The position numbers and the translations under genes are program-made. DNA of 64,000 bases from Paramacrobiotus metropolitanus. Taxonomy: Eukaryota; Tardigrada; Eutardigrada; Parachela; Macrobiotidae. Below are positions 61,598 through 64,000 of this stretch, piece after piece. Within the stretch, counting starts at the first letter, position 1; each line of letters begins with the position of its first letter. The DNA lies in contig NW_026570380.1 in assembly GCF_019649055.1 (NCBI RefSeq), positions 124,001-188,000 of the forward strand, written 5' to 3'. The notes under the pieces were generated by a model. It had not been told where the DNA came from. It did no database searches and saw only the letters and a list, made by a program, of their open reading frames with translations.

Positions 61598-63544
61598 ATG
61601 AAGTTCCTTGTGTATGGTGCTGATGGCTGGATAGGGGGACTGATTGCCGACATCCTGCGCAACGCAGGAGACAAAGTATTCAAAGGAAGTCGTGTATTAT
61701 CCATTGATGACGTACTTCTCGATCTGAAAACAACCGAGCCGCATTATGTTATCTGCAGCTTGGGTCGAACGTGGGGACCTGGTTACAATTCTATTGATTA
61801 CCTGGAGCAGCCTGGCAAACTACCCGAAAACATTTTTGCGAATCTCACTGCACCCGTTTTGATCGCCCAGGCATCGGCGGCGCATCGTACTCCATCGTCG
61901 GTTCCCGTTCTTTACATAGGATCGGGTTGCATTTTTGAATATGACGACGAACATCCTCAAAAGAGCAACAAGTGCTTCACGGAAGCGGAGCCACCAAACT
62001 TCGTTGGATCTTCTTATTCCGTGGTGAAAGGTCAAACGGATTTAATAATGAAAAATTTTTCGCATGTGCTGAGCGCAAGAATCAGGATGCCAATTACTGA
62101 ACAAAGCTCATCCAGGGACTTCATTACCAAGGTTCTGGGATATGAAAGAATAATATCCTCACCAAATTCCGTCTCCGTACTACCAGATATTCTACCTTTT
62201 CTTGTTGCATGTCTTCTTGACGGAAAACGTGGAACCATCAATGCAGTGAACCCCGGAGTTATTGAGCACGAAGAGATCGTACATATGTATGAGCAGATAT
62301 CAAATCGGCCGCACAAATACTCACTAATGACCATAGAACAACAAAACAAGCTTTTGTTGGCCCAAAGATCAAATAACTGTTTGAGTACGGAGCTATTCGA
62401 TCAATGGTTTGCTGAACTCCCTAAGCATTTGAAAGCGAAATACAAAGTTCCGGAAAAGCTGGCACCGGCAAAAGAGAGAATTCGACGCATCATTGCAATA
62501 CGGGAATCTAAAGGTGTCGACACAGTGAATTCAAAAGTCATTTTGGTAACAGGTGGATGTGGGTTTATTGGGTCAAATTTCATCAACTATTGGAGCAAGC
62601 AATATCCAGACGATATCATAGTGAATCTTGATTCTTTGCAGTTCAGCTCCAACCCCAAGAACATTGAAAACCCTGGCCATTTTAAATACCACTTTATTTA
62701 TGGAAGTTTACTGGATGCTCCATTGGTTTCAAAACTTTTTCAAGATTTTGCATTTACACACGTAGTTCATTTTGCTGCAGCCAGCAATGTGGACCAGTCG
62801 TTCAGCCATCCGATGGATTGCACCAGTTCAAACGTTTTGGGCACCCATGTACTTCTGGAAGTTGTTCGTAAATGCAAAACCTTGCAGATTCTGGTGTATA
62901 TTTCCACTGACGAAGTTTACGGTGAAATTGTGCAGGGATCAAGCTCAGAAACGTTTCCCTTTCTTCCAACTAACCCGTATGCGGCAAGTAAAGCATCTGC
63001 CGAATGTCTCGTGATGTCTTATGGTAAATCGTATAACATACCATACATCATCACCAGGTGCAATAATGTCTACGGGCCTTATCAATACCCTGCTCAAGCA
63101 ATACCGAAGTTTGCTCTTCTTATTTTAAAGCAGCGCAAAATGCCAGTTCATGGGTCTGGACAGGCCGTAAGACGTTTTTTGCACGTCTTTGACAAATGTC
63201 GTGCACTTGATCTTATAATTGAAAAAGGTCAAATTGGAGAGATTTACAACATTGGGACGCAAGACGAGGTGTCTATATTGCAAATTTGTTCATTGTTACT
63301 GCAGGAAGTCTTCAAAAAGGATGTGCACCTGCAAGATTGGATTGTTCATGTACCAGACAGGCCATATAATGACTGCCGATACGCAGTTGACTTTTCGAAG
63401 CTGAAAGCGTTGGGATGGGAACAGAGCATTGACTTCAAGGACGGATTTTCCGACACAGTAAATTGGTATAAGAACAACCAAGATCACTGGGGATCGAACG
63501 GACATTTGGACGAAGCCTTCCGAACATCGGACCACATTTTCTAA
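61598..63544 (+). CDS. bifunctional rhamnose-synthesis enzyme: NRS/ER-like + 4,6-dehydratase
   Basis: An intronless 648-residue frame starting at an ATG. Residues 1-300 are a short-chain dehydrogenase-type domain: GADGWIG at 7-13, GSGCIFEYDDEHP at 108-120 and the Tyr140-Lys144 pair. RIRMPI and NPGV motifs are shared with nucleotide-rhamnose synthase/epimerase-reductases. Residues 312-640 are a second Rossmann domain with GGCGFIG at 319-325, the Thr-Asp-Glu catalytic triplet at 437-439 (STDEVYG) and Tyr461-Lys465. This is the pattern of dTDP/UDP-glucose 4,6-dehydratases. The dehydratase should make the 4-keto-6-deoxy sugar and the other domain convert it to the L-rhamnose nucleotide. Plant RHM enzymes have these domains in the opposite order. 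All visible catalytic residues are intact. Confidence 0.85.
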   Translation: MKFLVYGADGWIGGLIADILRNAGDKVFKGSRVLSIDDVLLDLKTTEPHYVICSLGRTWGPGYNSIDYLEQPGKLPENIFANLTAPVLIAQASAAHRTPSSVPVLYIGSGCIFEYDDEHPQKSNKCFTEAEPPNFVGSSYSVVKGQTDLIMKNFSHVLSARIRMPITEQSSSRDFITKVLGYERIISSPNSVSVLPDILPFLVACLLDGKRGTINAVNPGVIEHEEIVHMYEQISNRPHKYSLMTIEQQNKLLLAQRSNNCLSTELFDQWFAELPKHLKAKYKVPEKLAPAKERIRRIIAIRESKGVDTVNSKVILVTGGCGFIGSNFINYWSKQYPDDIIVNLDSLQFSSNPKNIENPGHFKYHFIYGSLLDAPLVSKLFQDFAFTHVVHFAAASNVDQSFSHPMDCTSSNVLGTHVLLEVVRKCKTLQILVYISTDEVYGEIVQGSSSETFPFLPTNPYAASKASAECLVMSYGKSYNIPYIITRCNNVYGPYQYPAQAIPKFALLILKQRKMPVHGSGQAVRRFLHVFDKCRALDLIIEKGQIGEIYNIGTQDEVSILQICSLLLQEVFKKDVHLQDWIVHVPDRPYNDCRYAVDFSKLKALGWEQSIDFKDGFSDTVNWYKNNQDHWGSNGHLDEAFRTSDHIF

Positions 63545-64000
63545 TGCAGTTTTAGTTAAGCAGTAAATGGGTAAATGGTGGATAACAAACGAGTAAGATC
63601 GCGTCTTTTTGCCTCAGGCCATGAAAACGGATTTCTTGGAAAACCACATTTCTGAATCAAATAGCGTGCCACCGCATTTGGATTACAATTGAGGTGTCGT
63701 AAACATTTAGGCACTGCTTGTCGCCGCTTTTAAATTGCAGAGGTTCGCATTATTGGTAAGATCATGTTTGAAAACAATTAAAACAAAAGCAGTCCCCTTG
63801 TCAGAATTGTGATATAATCATATAGTTTATTGATAGCTTTTGAATCAAATGCAGATATTAGAGACCATATAATAACCCATCGATTTATACCAAAATGACC
63901 GATTTCAATATGAGTAATCGATGTAAAATATATATTTATTCTCGTATATAACAGCGAGCTTGTTTTAAAGCACAGCGGCGATGACATTAATAGCAAAAAC
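63545..64000. other. 3' flank of the rhamnose gene
   Basis: AT-rich, with no supported ORF and no clear polyadenylation signal. Nothing else recognised. Confidence 0.45.

Overview
This window looks like nuclear DNA of an invertebrate animal. Few host genes are visible, and most of the sequence is nested transposable elements of animal type: R2-like LINEs with a restriction-like endonuclease, CR1/Jockey-like LINEs, a DIRS-like gag, a hAT-type element, several inverted-repeat elements and two Ty3/Gypsy elements. The one spliced gene model has short introns, all in phase 0. I cannot name the species from sequence alone.

Host genes. A Thr-rich, mucin-like secreted protein lies at 1736-2203 (-). 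A six-exon secreted protein lies at 11414-13441 (+), with a TATA box upstream. An intronless 648-residue fusion lies at 61598-63544 (+): an NRS/ER-like (nucleotide-rhamnose synthase/epimerase-reductase) domain followed by a 4,6-dehydratase domain. That is the reverse of the order in plant rhamnose synthases.

Layout. 1-11 kb holds small DNA elements (a hAT-type element at 2641-4105 with an 8-bp target duplication, inverted-repeat elements at 5678-6480 and 7199-8249) and LINE and transposase scraps. 14.1-18.2 kb is an inverted-repeat element containing an R2-like LINE whose 706-codon frame is open. 18.9-20.1 kb is a decayed CR1/Jockey-like LINE. 20257-27875 is Gypsy element 1, with its 5' LTR, gag and pol but no 3' end. 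27.9-32.2 kb is a mosaic of repeats, a Ulp1-like fragment, an R2-like fragment, an inverted-repeat element and a DIRS-like gag. 32181-56455 is Gypsy element 2, a giant element of about 24.3 kb with two 323-bp LTRs that differ at only about four positions. 56.5-60 kb holds another R2-like LINE (-), itself interrupted by a 159-bp inverted-repeat element.

The most striking signal is inside element 2. The octamer AAAGGTCA, or its core AAGGTCA, occurs about 125-130 times by eye between 33.3 and 55.9 kb. It occurs in both orientations, in every reading frame and in the non-coding tail, and it is nearly absent from the rest of the window. The same element carries seven copies of a 40-41 bp hairpin repeat, five copies of a roughly 20-bp GTTACGGC...CCGGCC repeat, and about 8 kb of extra ORFs downstream of integrase. 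Those ORFs look like nucleic-acid-binding proteins (winged-helix-like, zinc-ribbon-like and RS-rich), and the integrase ORF ends in an AT-hook. The related element 1 is instead rich in GGCCAA/GGACCA. A working hypothesis is that these large elements carry their own dense binding-site array together with proteins that could bind it; alternatively the array may recruit a host factor such as a nuclear receptor.
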